A DNA stretch of 64,000 nt, taken from contig NZ_FYDE01000005.1 in the NCBI RefSeq assembly GCF_900186535.1, positions 1,774,895 through 1,838,894 on the forward strand, in the 5' to 3' direction. This document shows, piece by piece, positions 1-8,857 of the stretch. Every line of letters starts with the position of its first letter. Positions within the stretch are counted from its first letter, which is position 1. This stretch comes from Marasmitruncus massiliensis. Lineage in GTDB: Bacteria; Bacillota; Clostridia; Oscillospirales; Ruminococcaceae. Below the pieces are notes generated by a model. The model was not told the origin of the DNA. It ran no database searches and saw only the letters and a list, made by a program, of their open reading frames with translations. A program made the position numbers and the translations under genes.

Positions 1-1018
1 TCAAAGGAATGTGGGTGGCACCTTCATAAAAATATGGGCCCTTTAGATAAATACCATGATCTCCGAGCATCTCGCCATGATCGGAGGTAAAGATGACAAT
101 AGTGTTTTCTAACTGCCCCAATCGTTCCAACGTATCTATCAGACGGCCAACCTGCTTGTCAATAAGATCCACCATGGCATAATAGGATGCTTTCATCAGC
201 CGATGTTCCCAGTCGCTCATGTTGTCATAGATAATAGCTGCATTGTTGGAATCGTGATTGTTATAAGCACCCTTATGGTCCAGCTTTTGGAACAAAGGCT
301 TGTCATCCAGTTCCCCCGGAGCATAATTCGGCAATGGAAGATCGTCCAAGCAATCCATATAACGATCCAGGTATGCTTTGGGTGGATCAAAAGGATGGTG
401 AGGGTCATAGATGTTCAGGGAAAAGAACCAAGGGTTTTTGTATTCCACATTTGCCTCAATAAAGTTGAGCGCTTTCTCCGTACACCAGGTGGTCTGGTGG
501 TACTCCTCATTCATGCCGTATTGAACCAATTCCGTGCCTTCCACGTTGCAGGCGGAAAACCGTTGCCCTTTTTCCCGCAGCCACTGAAAATATTCGTGTG
601 TGGCCCAGCCATCGTGACCGCCATGGGACCAATGAAATACGTCGTAGCCGTCGTCAATGCGTTCTTCCATGCCTTTGCAGATATCTGGATTACAGGGGTT
701 GAGATGCAGCTTGCCAGACAGGCCGCAGACATATCCCTGCTCGGAAAATATTTTACTGATGAGTTTTTCGTCACGCGGAATCCTTTGGCCGTTTTGGCGG
801 CAGCGGGTTGTACGTGGGTACCGGCCGGTCAAAAAGCTGGCACGGCTGGGAGAGCAGGTAGGGTTTTGACAATATGCCCGCTCAAACCGTGTGCCATTCT
901 GAGCCAAACGATCGAGATTTGGTGTATGCACATACGGGTTCCCGTAACAGCCCAGGGTGTCCCAGCGCTGCTGGTCGGTACAAATCCATAGAACATTATA
1001 TTGTGCGTTTTTACTCAT
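1..1018 (-). CDS. Sulfatase (arylsulfatase/choline-sulfatase-like), C-terminus cut by window edge
   Basis: Hydrolyses sulfate esters; the exact substrate is not clear. About 339 residues are visible. The N-terminus has the metal-binding start of the alkaline-phosphatase fold (WICTDQQRWD, Asp15). Residues 55-59 are CSPSR, the C-x-P-x-R motif whose Cys is converted to formylglycine; in anaerobes a radical-SAM sulfatase maturase does this, and none is visible here. A later metal site, SDHGEMLGDHG, lies close to the cut end. There is no signal peptide, so the enzyme is probably cytoplasmic. The ATG sits 13 bases after the ABC ATPase stop, so it is the last visible gene of the transporter operon and suggests that the importer brings in a sulfated organic compound. 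No stop codon is seen because the gene continues past base 1. Confidence 0.88.
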   Translation of the reverse strand, partial: MSKNAQYNVLWICTDQQRWDTLGCYGNPYVHTPNLDRLAQNGTRFERAYCQNPTCSPSRASFLTGRYPRTTRCRQNGQRIPRDEKLISKIFSEQGYVCGLSGKLHLNPCNPDICKGMEERIDDGYDVFHWSHGGHDGWATHEYFQWLREKGQRFSACNVEGTELVQYGMNEEYHQTTWCTEKALNFIEANVEYKNPWFFSLNIYDPHHPFDPPKAYLDRYMDCLDDLPLPNYAPGELDDKPLFQKLDHKGAYNNHDSNNAAIIYDNMSDWEHRLMKASYYAMVDLIDKQVGRLIDTLERLGQLENTIVIFTSDHGEMLGDHGIYLKGPYFYEGATHIPL

Positions 1019-1031
1019 TTTTTTAGCTCCT

Positions 1032-1772
1032 TTACCACCACTTGATGAGATCGGTGATGCGGTTGCGCATCTCGACAAAGTCGGGATGCGTGATATCCCT
1101 GGGACGGTCAAAATCATCGATAATGACTTCTTTAATGGAAGTGGGCTTGTTGGTGAGCACCAAAATCCGGTCTCCCAGATAAACAGCCTCTTCAATATTA
1201 TGGGTAATGAAAACAACTGTGGTGTTTGTCTGTTTACATAAGCGGACAACCTCGTCCTCCAGCTTGAAGCGCAGGTTAATGTCTAACTGCCCGTAGGGTT
1301 CATCCATCAGCAACAGTTCAGGCTGGGTAGCAAACGCCCTTGCAATCACAACCCGTTGCAGCATGCTGGCGGATAACTGCCGGGGATAATAGCTCTCAAA
1401 CTGTTTTAACCCTACTAACTCCAGCGCATCATCCACTTTTTTGTCAATACCATCGTACTGCTGCTTGATTTCCAGCCCAAATCGGACATTTTGCCTGACC
1501 GTAAGCCATTCCATCGCGGAATACTCCTGAAATATATAGGTAATGTTGTGCTTTTGCAGGTCAACAGGTTCCCCTTGAAACAGTATGCTGCCCGAGGTGG
1601 GCTCATACAGATGAGTCAAACTGTTGAGGAAGGTGGTTTTGCCACAGCCTGTCGGGCCCACAATACAAAGAAATTCGCCTTTGTACACGTTAAACGTGAT
1701 ATCATTCAACACCAACAGGTCTCCAAACCGTTTGCTGAGGTTTTCTACTTTAACAATTGCATTCCGGTTCAC
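1032..1772 (-). CDS. ABC transporter ATPase, NitT/TauT family, with altered signature motif
   Basis: Energy-coupling subunit of an SsuB/TauB-like importer, 246 aa. Walker A is GPTGCGKT (39-46), the Q-loop is FQEY, Walker B is LLLMDEP (153-159), and the switch histidine is present (FITHNIEEA, His191). The ABC signature, normally LSGGQ/M, reads LSASM (133-137): both glycines are replaced. The bases encode this plainly, so it is not a translation artefact. Its start overlaps the stop of the preceding ATPase by 4 bases, so the two are translationally coupled and probably form a heterodimer. The other ATPase has a normal signature but lacks the switch histidine, so the defects are complementary. 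Confidence 0.93.
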   Translation of the reverse strand: MNRNAIVKVENLSKRFGDLLVLNDITFNVYKGEFLCIVGPTGCGKTTFLNSLTHLYEPTSGSILFQGEPVDLQKHNITYIFQEYSAMEWLTVRQNVRFGLEIKQQYDGIDKKVDDALELVGLKQFESYYPRQLSASMLQRVVIARAFATQPELLLMDEPYGQLDINLRFKLEDEVVRLCKQTNTTVVFITHNIEEAVYLGDRILVLTNKPTSIKEVIIDDFDRPRDITHPDFVEMRNRITDLIKWW

Positions 1773-2563
1773 GGCTGCCCTCCTTCCTTATCAACAACCC
1801 GATCCATCGCCGCGGTAATCTCCTTGCGCAGACGGAGAAATTCCGGATCCATCACGCTGCGGGGACGGGGCAAAGCAATATCGTATTCCGCGCAGATACG
1901 GCTGGGGCAGTTGGAGAGAAGAATAATGCGATCCGCAAGGAAGATTGCTTCCTCAATGTTGTTTGTAACAAATACCACTGTTCGTTTCTCATTCTGCCAA
2001 ATTTTTTCTAACGATTCCTGCATCATATAGCGGGTCTGAGCGTCGAGGTGGCCGAAGGGTTCGTCCATAAGCAACACGTCCGGGTTGTTGCAGTAAGCTC
2101 TGGCGATTCCTACCCGCTGTTTCATGCCGCCGGATAACTGGATGGGATAACTGTTTTCAAAGCCAGTCAATCCCACAAGATCGATAAAATGCTGTGTATC
2201 CCGCTCCCGCCGCTCTTTAGATACGCCGCGTGCTTTTGGGCCAAACTCTACATTTCCCTTGACTGTTAGCCAGGAAAACAGCGCCATGGTTTGGTAAACC
2301 ACCGCACGGCTGCTGTCCGGCTCCAGAACCTGTTTGCCGCCATGTCGAATCTCGCCGGAGGTAGGCGGCTCGATGCCCGCCAGCATATACAGAAGGGTTG
2401 TTTTGCCGCATTGGCCGGGCCCAAACAGCACCAGAAACTCATTTTCACGCACATCAAAGGAGATACCATCCAGAATCAGAAAATTCTGCTTCTTGGAGGG
2501 GAAGCTTTTTGTAAGGTTTCTGCAGGACATTTTGCTGTTATCTAAATTCCCTGATTGTTCCAC
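1769..2563 (-). CDS. ABC transporter ATPase, NitT/TauT family, lacking the switch histidine
   Basis: Second nucleotide-binding subunit of the same importer, 264 aa from a GTG start at 2563. The start is chosen because AAAGGAG lies 9 bases upstream; a longer open frame reaches 2740 but only inside the permease gene. Walker A is GPGQCGKT (48-55, unusual GQ in the middle), the signature is a normal LSGGM (143-147), and Walker B is VLLMDEP. The H-loop reads FVTNNIEEA, so the usual switch histidine is Asn201. The gene overlaps the permease end by about 22 bases and the next ATPase by 4. Family membership is certain; the unequal pairing with the neighbouring ATPase is inferred. Confidence 0.92.
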   Translation of the reverse strand: MEQSGNLDNSKMSCRNLTKSFPSKKQNFLILDGISFDVRENEFLVLFGPGQCGKTTLLYMLAGIEPPTSGEIRHGGKQVLEPDSSRAVVYQTMALFSWLTVKGNVEFGPKARGVSKERRERDTQHFIDLVGLTGFENSYPIQLSGGMKQRVGIARAYCNNPDVLLMDEPFGHLDAQTRYMMQESLEKIWQNEKRTVVFVTNNIEEAIFLADRIILLSNCPSRICAEYDIALPRPRSVMDPEFLRLRKEITAAMDRVVDKEGGQP

Positions 2564-3327
2564 ACCAAAAATCTCCTTTCCAAGAGCCGCATGCCAGTCG
2601 CCAGTAAAAAACCCACGATCCCGATGGCGATCATGCTGGCAATCATCTGTGCCATATCGTTGACCTGCTGCCCGGCAATGATTACCCAACCGATTCCATA
2701 GGAAGACCGGATCATTTCGGCGGCCAGCATGGTCATCCATGCGTTGGATAACGCTACCTGCGCTCCGGAGAAAATCTGCGGAACCGAAGAAGGAACTACA
2801 ATCTTAAAGAAAAGCTGGTTATTTTTTGCGCCCAGCATTTTAGCCGCGCCAATAAGTTGCCGGTCGGCTTTTATGCTTCCGGCGTAAGCGTTCAGGGTAA
2901 AGGGGACGAAAGATGCCACAAAAATTAAGAAGTACTTGGATTTTTCCTCGATACCCATCCAAAGGATGGCTAATGGGATCCATGCCAGTGGCGCGATTGG
3001 GCGCAACAGGTCAAACAAAGGCTTGAACGCAGCGCGGACATATGGAAACCAGCCCATTGTCAGGCCCAGCGTTATACCCAGCAGAGCGGCCAGGGAGTAT
3101 CCCACAAATACGCGGGAAAAGCTCCATGCCACATGACCAATGACTGTATAAGGTCCTATGGGCTCCACCAGGGCGCGAAAAAACCGCACGATTACTGTGG
3201 TCGGGCTGGGGAAGCGGGTGGTACCCGTGATCCAAATAGCCGTCTGCCACAGAATAAGCAGGGATAAGAAGGAAATAATACCCAAAACAATGCTTTCCAT
3301 ACGTTTTGGGTCAATGCGCTTTTTCAC
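2542..3327 (-). CDS. ABC transporter permease, NitT/TauT (SsuC-like) family
   Basis: Membrane subunit, 261 aa, of the type I importer family for nitrate, sulfonates, taurine and relatives (BPD_transp_1 fold). About six hydrophobic segments are visible, starting with residues 10-32. The cytoplasmic coupling (EAA-like) loop is the stretch IGAAKMLGAKNNQLFFKIV followed by VPSSVPQ. It begins one base after the end of the other permease and overlaps the downstream ATPase, so it lies in a tight operon. With two different permeases the channel is probably a heterodimer. The substrate cannot be read from the sequence; the downstream sulfatase points to a sulfated compound. Confidence 0.92.
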   Translation of the reverse strand: MKKRIDPKRMESIVLGIISFLSLLILWQTAIWITGTTRFPSPTTVIVRFFRALVEPIGPYTVIGHVAWSFSRVFVGYSLAALLGITLGLTMGWFPYVRAAFKPLFDLLRPIAPLAWIPLAILWMGIEEKSKYFLIFVASFVPFTLNAYAGSIKADRQLIGAAKMLGAKNNQLFFKIVVPSSVPQIFSGAQVALSNAWMTMLAAEMIRSSYGIGWVIIAGQQVNDMAQMIASMIAIGIVGFLLATGMRLLERRFLVWNNQGI

Positions 3328-3328
3328 A

Positions 3329-4108
3329 TCATGCTCCTCCTTTCACAAAAGTAGTTTCCAGATAGTCAAGGATTGCGGAGAGGATAAAACCAATAAAGCC
3401 AATGGTAATCATACCGACAACCACTACGTCGGCGCGGATAAGCAGGCGCCCCATTTGAATCATAAACCCCAATCCTTTAGAGGAACCCAACATTTCGGCG
3501 GCTAAAAGAGAAGTCCATGCTGCGTTGAGGGACACCTTCATTCCGGTAAAGATAAAGGGCAACGCCGTGGGAACAGCAACTTTCCACAATGTGCGCATAC
3601 GGGAGGCCCCAAAAGTTTGTGCCACCCAGATATGCACCGGCTTAGTGGCCTTGATACCGGTGTACGTATTGATGACGCAGGGAATAAATGCTGATAAAAA
3701 TACGATGGAAGCCTTGGCCAGTACACCGATTCCCAGAAGAATAATCATGATAGGGATAAACGCAATGGGCGGGATAGTGCGCAGAAAATCAAACACCGGC
3801 TTGGTCAGCAGGTCGAACCGGTGGAACCATGCCATGAAAATGCCCAACGGTATTCCAATCACACATCCCAGCGTAAACCCTGTCAGCGATACCTGGAGAC
3901 TGGCCAATATATGTACACCAAGTGTCGCTCCGTCTGGAGCTGTGTTGTGCAGTTTTTCGACGAAGGTTTGGCAAACCTTGATCGGTGACGGCAGGGATGT
4001 CGGCGGAACTGTTTTCAGCACGTCCGTTGTTAGATACCAAATCAGAAGAAATAAAAGAATGGATAACGCGGATACGATTTTTAGGCAAAATCGTTTTGAC
4101 ACTTGCAT
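3329..4108 (-). CDS. ABC transporter permease, NitT/TauT (SsuC-like) family
   Basis: First permease of the operon, 259 aa. I place the start at the ATG at 4108, which has AAAGGTGAT six bases upstream; an in-frame GTG at 4117 overlaps that ribosome site and is unlikely. The N-terminal membrane helix is LSILLFLLIWYLT, and the coupling loop is WVAQTFGASRMRTLWKVAVPTALP. The fold and length fit SsuC/TauC proteins. The following permease begins one base after the stop. The two permeases are clearly diverged paralogues rather than a recent copy, which supports a heterodimeric membrane domain. Confidence 0.92.
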   Translation of the reverse strand: MQVSKRFCLKIVSALSILLFLLIWYLTTDVLKTVPPTSLPSPIKVCQTFVEKLHNTAPDGATLGVHILASLQVSLTGFTLGCVIGIPLGIFMAWFHRFDLLTKPVFDFLRTIPPIAFIPIMIILLGIGVLAKASIVFLSAFIPCVINTYTGIKATKPVHIWVAQTFGASRMRTLWKVAVPTALPFIFTGMKVSLNAAWTSLLAAEMLGSSKGLGFMIQMGRLLIRADVVVVGMITIGFIGFILSAILDYLETTFVKGGA

Positions 4109-4190
4109 ACATATCACCTTTTATAAAAGCGCTGAACCGTTCCGTTTTAGATGCCCGGTCCAGCGCTGTTTTTTATGAGGGATGCTGTAA

Positions 4191-5324
4191 CTATTTGCTG
4201 TTATAGGCTTCCAGCGCCTTTTCCAACAGCTCCGGACGTATGTTGTTAAACACCCGCTCCAGGTCTTCCTGGCTGATTTGCTCGGTGGAAGCGAAAAACT
4301 CGGCCATACGCTTAAAAGAAGCGGTTGTGTCGCTGCTGGTGTAATCGGCCACCGTCAGGAAGGGGCGCTCCAGCACCTGGTTGCGTACATCATCAGGATT
4401 TACTTCCTGCCCGTTTACCTTGTACCAGTCCACCATGGCGTCCAGCAGGACCTGATCATCTTGGAATGCATCGGCACAGCGCAGCATCTGTGTCAGTAGG
4501 GCTACCAGGGCGTCCTGGTTCTCGGGCTTATCATAGAATTTACGGTTTACCACGACGTTGTCGTAATAAGGGCAGTTGGCGGAACTCATGTTTACCGCGG
4601 AGATATAACCCTCTTTAATGTAGTTGTCCGTAGTAGGATAGGCGGTTGCTGAGAAGTCTCCTTGGCCAGAGACAAATGCCTGGTATCCTTCGGCGTGGTT
4701 CATGTTGACCATGCTGATGTCCGATTCGGACAAGCCCATGGCGTTCAGGTACTCTGTCAACAGCAGGTGATGTCCGCTGCCGATGGGAAACATGAAGACC
4801 GCGCCCTTAATTGTATCGGGGTCGCCGTACATGTCGGGATATTCGGGCAAGTATCCTTTTATTTGAGCAACTGGGCTATCCGGGCGAACCATAAAATCTA
4901 TGCCTGCAGAACTGTCCTCATGAGACATGATATGTACCGCGTCATATACGCTGCAGGAGAGAACGCCAGCCGCTCCGATGGTAGCAATATCCCATAAATC
5001 GGCGCCGAGCGCTTCATTCATGGGGGCCCCGCTTTGGAAGGTGCTCAGTTCAAGTTTAAAACCGTTTTTCACATCCCAACCCTGCTGGCTGATATAATAC
5101 ATGGGAAGACTCAGTTGCTGGGGCATAGCGGCTACGCGGATCTTAACCGGTTCACCAATCGACGTGTTTTCCGAAGCAACTTCGTTTTGTTGCGCTGGCT
5201 GGGCATTTGAGGTCCCTTCAGATGCAGGCGCCGACGACAATGAGGTACCGTTCCCTCCGGCGCAACCGCTGATACACGCCGTTAAAAGGCAAAGGATTAT
5301 TAGTAGGCTCAACCGTTTTTTCAT
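4191..5324 (-). CDS. ABC transporter substrate-binding lipoprotein (NMT1/SsuA-like)
   Basis: Extracellular ligand-binding component, 377 aa. It has a lipoprotein signal peptide (KKRLSLLIILCLLTAC then ISGC) with two possible lipobox cysteines, 17 and 21, followed by a low-complexity Ser/Ala/Gln/Glu spacer to about residue 55. The mature part has the two-lobe periplasmic-binding fold seen in SsuA, NrtA and ThiY proteins (KIRVAAMPQQLSLPMYYISQQGWD near residues 63-87). It is the first gene of the operon, 82 bases before the permease, and faces the kinase/regulator pair across a 282-base spacer. Ligand unknown; sulfonate, sulfate ester or other small organic ion are all possible. Confidence 0.9.
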   Translation of the reverse strand: MKKRLSLLIILCLLTACISGCAGGNGTSLSSAPASEGTSNAQPAQQNEVASENTSIGEPVKIRVAAMPQQLSLPMYYISQQGWDVKNGFKLELSTFQSGAPMNEALGADLWDIATIGAAGVLSCSVYDAVHIMSHEDSSAGIDFMVRPDSPVAQIKGYLPEYPDMYGDPDTIKGAVFMFPIGSGHHLLLTEYLNAMGLSESDISMVNMNHAEGYQAFVSGQGDFSATAYPTTDNYIKEGYISAVNMSSANCPYYDNVVVNRKFYDKPENQDALVALLTQMLRCADAFQDDQVLLDAMVDWYKVNGQEVNPDDVRNQVLERPFLTVADYTSSDTTASFKRMAEFFASTEQISQEDLERVFNNIRPELLEKALEAYNSK

Positions 5325-5606
5325 TTGTTAATGCATCCTTTCTCAAAACAATTTTTTAAAGGTCCGCAAAAAACTTAGTGTTATTATGATACACTGTTTT
5401 TGCTCAATAGCGTTATCAGGCAAATGACATTACATAATTTTTTTCTGACATTCCATACGATTTAAAAGAGGAATGTTATAAAAAAATTGATCTTTTATTA
5501 CAAAATTGACAATATTTAAAATTGTAATTCGATAAGAATTTTGTCATAATAATTATGGTGGGTTTTGACTAAGGTTCTGTCTTGTATTGAGATAAAGAGG
5601 TATTGT
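5325..5606. promoter_or_regulatory. Divergent intergenic region between ABC operon and kinase gene
   Basis: AT-rich 282-base spacer that should hold promoters for both directions. A TTGACA occurs at about 5507, inside a symmetrical sequence ATTACAA-N18-TTGTAAT that could be a regulator site. No convincing single -10 at standard spacing was found for it, so promoter positions are left open. It is the likely target of the AraC-type regulator encoded next door. Confidence 0.4.
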
Positions 5607-7349
5607 ATGTACAGTATAAAACAGATGTTGCAGTATTCGGTATCTGCCATGCTGGTGTTGTTGACTGCGTTGATTACCGTTCCTTTTGCGATCTATAATG
5701 AACACAACATGTTGCAGGTGCTCAGCGAAGATAGACAGGATAGCCTGAGCTTGATATCCCAAAAAGCCGACGCCATATTCAGCAGCGCCGGAGCGATCTC
5801 GGATTTGCTATACCGCGACGAGTTAATTGCCGGTACGATTATGAGTGACAGTACGGATATGTTAAATCTTCCTTCTATAAAAGCGCAGATTGATCAGACC
5901 TACACAAAATATTACGAGGCCTTCAAGCAGATTGATGTTTCGTTTTACATCGTCTGCATCGCTAATAACGGGTTTCAGTATTCTTCCAGAAGCGATTATA
6001 AAGACACGGATTTTCAAAGAATCCGTTCTTTTTCCTGGTTTACTAAGCACATTGCCAGTAAAACCAATCGATACATTATTAATACAGTTAACGAAAGGGA
6101 TGGAAATTTCAGTATTGCGGTCATCCGCAACTTGTTTACTCAGGACGGCGCCTATTCTGGCTCCATTTTTGTATGTGTGCCTGAATCCATATTGAGCAAC
6201 ACCTATAATAATCTGATTGATAAGCAAAATAAAATATACATACTTGATACTTTATCTGTCGCGATCTCCAGCAATGACAAGTCAAAGCTGGGCACGGTTC
6301 CCTTTGTCGTCCCCGACTACCGATTTGTAAGAGGCAACGAAAATTACTCGATCCATCAATCTCAGAATCAGAAGTTTTTCAGTGCGAAATTCACATCGGA
6401 AACTACAGGATGGACAATCTATGAGCAGATACCGCTTGTCCTGATCCGGCGGCCAATCCGCCAATTACTGGGACAGGTAATTGCCATTGCAATTTCCGGT
6501 TGCATGCTGTCCATTTTGCTATCAACATTACTAGCAAAGAAAATATCCCAACCACTACAGGGCTTTTGCAGCGAAATGGAATTTTCTATTGCTAACTATT
6601 TCGAACCGATTGCTGTAAATTACAGCCTTTCGGAAGTTCAAACCATGCGTTCACAGTTTAACCGGTTGTTGGATAAAATCGTATCTCTCATGGAAGGAAT
6701 TCGTCAGAAGGAGGCTGAGGTCAACACTGTAAAGTTCAACTTTTTAAAGGCGCAGATCAACCCGCATTTTCTTTATAATACGTTGTTTTCCATAAAGTGT
6801 ACCGTTCTAATGAATCAGCCTCAAAAAGCCTCAGAAATGATTGAGATCTTAATTTCACTTCTACGCAATTCCATTAATTCCAACGATAGCGAAAACAGTT
6901 TGTTGGATGAATCTATTTACCTGAGGAAATATGTGGAGCTACAAAACCTTCGTTACGATCATAATATTGCTTTATCCATCAATTTGCCGGAACGCTTTTA
7001 CACAGCTCGTATTTTACGTTTTCTACTGCAACCCATTGTTGAAAATGCAGTCTTGCACGGCTTGCCTCCTGATGGAGGAAAAATTATTATTAACGTAATG
7101 GATGACGAACCAGATCTGCTGATTGAAATCTGTAATAACGGCAGGTCTTTTACCGAAAGCGAACTGCAAGCAGTATTACTCAGCAAAGAAAGCGAACAGC
7201 CAAAAAGAAAGAATTCGTCCACTCATATAGGTCTAAATAACATTCAGCAGCGAATTCAGTTGCATTATGGAAAAAATTATGGATTATTTATACGAGACAA
7301 TCCTGACTACAATACCGCTGTTTGCATGCGTCTGCCAAAAATAAAGTAA
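5607..7349 (+). CDS. Sensor histidine kinase, YesM/LytS type
   Basis: Membrane sensor of a two-component system, 580 aa. The ATG at 5607 has AAAGAGG six bases upstream; an earlier in-frame TTG lacks one. Layout: membrane helix about residues 10-30 (SVSAMLVLLTALITVPFAI), extracellular sensor domain to about 280, second helix (LLGQVIAIAISGCMLSILL), HAMP-like linker, then a His_kinase domain with the phospho-acceptor motif INPHFLYNTL and an HATPase_c domain (N-box ENAVLHG, late box GLNNIQQRI). This architecture is typical of kinases paired with AraC-type regulators that control carbohydrate or other solute importers. The regulator gene starts 20 bases downstream, and the pair faces the ABC/sulfatase operon. 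Confidence 0.92.
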   Translation: MYSIKQMLQYSVSAMLVLLTALITVPFAIYNEHNMLQVLSEDRQDSLSLISQKADAIFSSAGAISDLLYRDELIAGTIMSDSTDMLNLPSIKAQIDQTYTKYYEAFKQIDVSFYIVCIANNGFQYSSRSDYKDTDFQRIRSFSWFTKHIASKTNRYIINTVNERDGNFSIAVIRNLFTQDGAYSGSIFVCVPESILSNTYNNLIDKQNKIYILDTLSVAISSNDKSKLGTVPFVVPDYRFVRGNENYSIHQSQNQKFFSAKFTSETTGWTIYEQIPLVLIRRPIRQLLGQVIAIAISGCMLSILLSTLLAKKISQPLQGFCSEMEFSIANYFEPIAVNYSLSEVQTMRSQFNRLLDKIVSLMEGIRQKEAEVNTVKFNFLKAQINPHFLYNTLFSIKCTVLMNQPQKASEMIEILISLLRNSINSNDSENSLLDESIYLRKYVELQNLRYDHNIALSINLPERFYTARILRFLLQPIVENAVLHGLPPDGGKIIINVMDDEPDLLIEICNNGRSFTESELQAVLLSKESEQPKRKNSSTHIGLNNIQQRIQLHYGKNYGLFIRDNPDYNTAVCMRLPKIK

Positions 7350-7369
7350 ACGGCCGAAAGGGGAATTTT

Positions 7370-8857
7370 GTGCGAAATATACTTGTCATTGATGATGAAT
7401 ACCCGATTCGGGAATGGCTGTCTCGTACAATCCGAAGTCACTTTTCGGATTGCCATGTTGAAAGTGCAATAAACGGTCTTGACGCCCTGCGAAAACTTGA
7501 TGATATTGATTATCACCTTGTAATTTCAGATATCCGCATGCAGCAGTTGGATGGTATTGGATTGCTGGAACAAATGCAGAACCATTATCCACGGGTTGGG
7601 ATTATTGTTCTAAGCAGTTATGATGATTATGAATATGTACGATCCGCCTTTAAATTTCATGCCACGGATTATCTGTTAAAAGCAGAGATAAATGAGGAGC
7701 GGCTAATACATGCCATCAATCATTTTTTTACAAGTTACTATCAGAACAGCAACAGTGACACATTATCTCAGTTTATCGCCGAGGCCGTAATCCAAAACAA
7801 TATTGAGGATAAAGCATTTAGAGAAAGTACGCTATCGGAAAATATGCCTGAGCACGATTATTTTTGTTTTCTCACAAAAGCAGAGAGTTATGATTCCAGT
7901 GAAATAAAGCAGTATGTACCGGTTGATGACTCCCTCCTCCTGCGTTTTTATGTACCCGTTACCAATGGGATATCAATGGGATGCGCTGAATTTCATTGTC
8001 AGCCAAGCAGATTGTTGCAGATGCAAAGCCAATTTGCATTTTGCAGTGAACTACAAAAGTGCAATCGGCTTGCGCTGGTAGTATCCTCTCCCGTTACTGC
8101 AGGGCTTGAGAAGTTGCTGTATTTGTTAAAGCAATTATACATTCATCGAAATATAAATTTTTATGGAAAAAGTGTCTACATATTAGGTTATCATCCACAA
8201 AATATGGATGCGGATGTAGAGGATCTATACACCGTGTTGCTACAGGCCACGACAAGCTCAGAAATGATCAATATTCTGCATGAAGTAGATAAATTCTGCA
8301 CCGTATTGGAACAATATACCTATCCCAACATAGACTTTTTGAAAAGTGCAATGGTAAATGTCTGTGAGCATGTCAGTCGTTTCATCTGTGCTAAAGAACA
8401 CGGCGGGACCCACATAGCCACGCTTACTAGTAATATCCAGGGCAGCAATCATATAGGACAGTTAAAAGACATTGTCAAGCAGTATATTTCTGAAGAACAA
8501 AGCAGCATGCCTTTAATCGAGGCAAGAGGATCAGAAAGGATACAGAAGGTCTTAAAGTATTTGGAACAGAACTATATGAAGCCACTCAGTTTGTCCTCTG
8601 TGGCGGAGCATGTGCAGGTAAATCCGGAATATCTGTCCAGGCTTTTCAAAAGAAATATGAATGTTAATTTTAACGCTTATTTATGCGACCTAAGATTGCA
8701 TAAAGCACTTGAATTAATTCAAGGTTCCAATAAAAGAATACAAGATATAGCCTACGCTGTGGGCTTTCAAAGTTTTGCCTATTTTTCCAAGTGCTTTAAA
8801 GTCCAATATGGAGTGTCTCCTCTGGAATGGCGTTCTTCGAAAAAGGACACTCCATAA
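7370..8857 (+). CDS. Response regulator with AraC-type DNA-binding domain (YesN-like)
   Basis: Transcription factor partner of the upstream kinase, 495 aa. The start is a GTG at 7370 with GAAAGGGG upstream; a longer frame would overlap the kinase gene. The receiver domain has the acidic pair IDDE, phospho-acceptor Asp54 (VISDIRM) and the conserved Lys in DYLLKAEI. The middle 250 residues show no family I recognise. The last 100 residues form two helix-turn-helix motifs of the AraC family (LSLSSVAEHVQVNPEYLSRLFKR and RIQDIAYAVGFQSFAYFSKCFK). Probably activates the divergent transporter/sulfatase operon. An IS3 remnant begins at the very end of the gene. Confidence 0.92.
   Translation: MRNILVIDDEYPIREWLSRTIRSHFSDCHVESAINGLDALRKLDDIDYHLVISDIRMQQLDGIGLLEQMQNHYPRVGIIVLSSYDDYEYVRSAFKFHATDYLLKAEINEERLIHAINHFFTSYYQNSNSDTLSQFIAEAVIQNNIEDKAFRESTLSENMPEHDYFCFLTKAESYDSSEIKQYVPVDDSLLLRFYVPVTNGISMGCAEFHCQPSRLLQMQSQFAFCSELQKCNRLALVVSSPVTAGLEKLLYLLKQLYIHRNINFYGKSVYILGYHPQNMDADVEDLYTVLLQATTSSEMINILHEVDKFCTVLEQYTYPNIDFLKSAMVNVCEHVSRFICAKEHGGTHIATLTSNIQGSNHIGQLKDIVKQYISEEQSSMPLIEARGSERIQKVLKYLEQNYMKPLSLSSVAEHVQVNPEYLSRLFKRNMNVNFNAYLCDLRLHKALELIQGSNKRIQDIAYAVGFQSFAYFSKCFKVQYGVSPLEWRSSKKDTP

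Noticed and set aside
203-991. Long open frame on the plus strand over the sulfatase
   Set aside because: It is the antisense of the sulfatase gene; no ribosome site, and the minus frame has clear family motifs.
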